35,346 nt of DNA, from positions 1 to 35,346 of the forward strand of contig JARRBK010000018.1 in NCBI GenBank assembly GCA_029982615.1, in the 5' to 3' direction. This document shows positions 35,295 to 35,346 of the stretch, piece after piece. The notes below the pieces were generated by a model. That model saw nothing but the letters and a program-made list of their open reading frames with translations, made no database searches and was not told where the DNA came from. Source of the stretch: Tepidanaerobacteraceae bacterium (lineage in GTDB: Bacteria; Bacillota; Thermosediminibacteria; Thermosediminibacterales; Tepidanaerobacteraceae). A program made the position numbers and the translations under genes. The first letter of the stretch is position 1, and the number at the start of each line of letters is the position of its first letter.

Positions 35295-35346
35295 ATGAAA
35301 CAAAGACTTTATCGATTTATCATATATGGCATTGCCGGGTGGATGA
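35295..35346 (+). CDS. N-terminus of a putative CmpB-type (PF06541) membrane protein, cut by window end
   Basis: Only 17 codons are present: MKQRLYRFIIYGIAGWM. The pattern of a short basic start followed by FIIYGxxGW resembles the opening of the putative ABC-transporter type IV / CmpB family (PF06541), whose first membrane helix reads similarly. No strong ribosome binding site is visible, and the identification rests on a few residues. Confidence 0.4.
   Translation, partial: MKQRLYRFIIYGIAGWM

Overview
The window looks like chromosomal DNA of an anaerobic, spore-forming, clostridial-type Bacillota, possibly a thermophilic Thermosediminibacter/Thermoanaerobacter relative. The evidence is a full-length pyruvate:ferredoxin oxidoreductase, Gram-positive sigma-A promoters and strong Shine-Dalgarno sites, a B. 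subtilis-type SOS box, spore-surface-like beta-jelly-roll proteins and a clostridial HicA/HicB module. Species-level placement is inference only.

Left part (1-5.7 kb): the 3' end (domains V and VI) of a group II intron, a short REP-like repeat, a DNRLRE/BclA-like surface protein, a decayed amidohydrolase remnant, galE, and a leftward marR-ABC ATPase-ABC permease operon with its own promoter. Middle-left (5.8-10.2 kb): a secreted protein built of helical repeats, divergent from an OmpR/HisKA two-component system, then a Uma2-family nuclease-like protein. Next (10.3-14.0 kb): a leftward two-gene cytoskeletal operon (ParM/Ta0583-like actin plus bactofilin), a leftward toxin-antitoxin pair (HicA with a Phd-HicB-like antitoxin), and galU.

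Centre (14.0-21.4 kb): a duplicated, hairpin-containing leader precedes the PFOR gene. PFOR is followed by an apparently structured RNA whose closing stem is mutually exclusive with an intrinsic terminator, then a second REP-like repeat. SOS-controlled dinB, a DUF72 protein and a Cof-type HAD phosphatase follow. At 21.4-23.6 kb a truncated D-Ala-D-Ala-ligase-like ATP-grasp gene is fused head to head with a truncated member of a three-copy family of small beta-rich proteins, which marks a rearrangement junction. A membrane-anchored M1 aminopeptidase runs leftward.

Right part (25.4-33.6 kb): a complete four-gene Wadjet (JetABCD, TIGR02677/02678/02680/02679) SMC-type anti-plasmid defence operon. 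Its jetD reading frame ends inside a third copy of the REP-like repeat. murJ (lipid II flippase) follows immediately, and the window ends in the first codons of a putative CmpB-type membrane protein. Wadjet is a described system. The least explained items are the PFOR-dinB structured RNA, the PFOR leader duplication, the actin-bactofilin operon and the ligase/paralogue junction.
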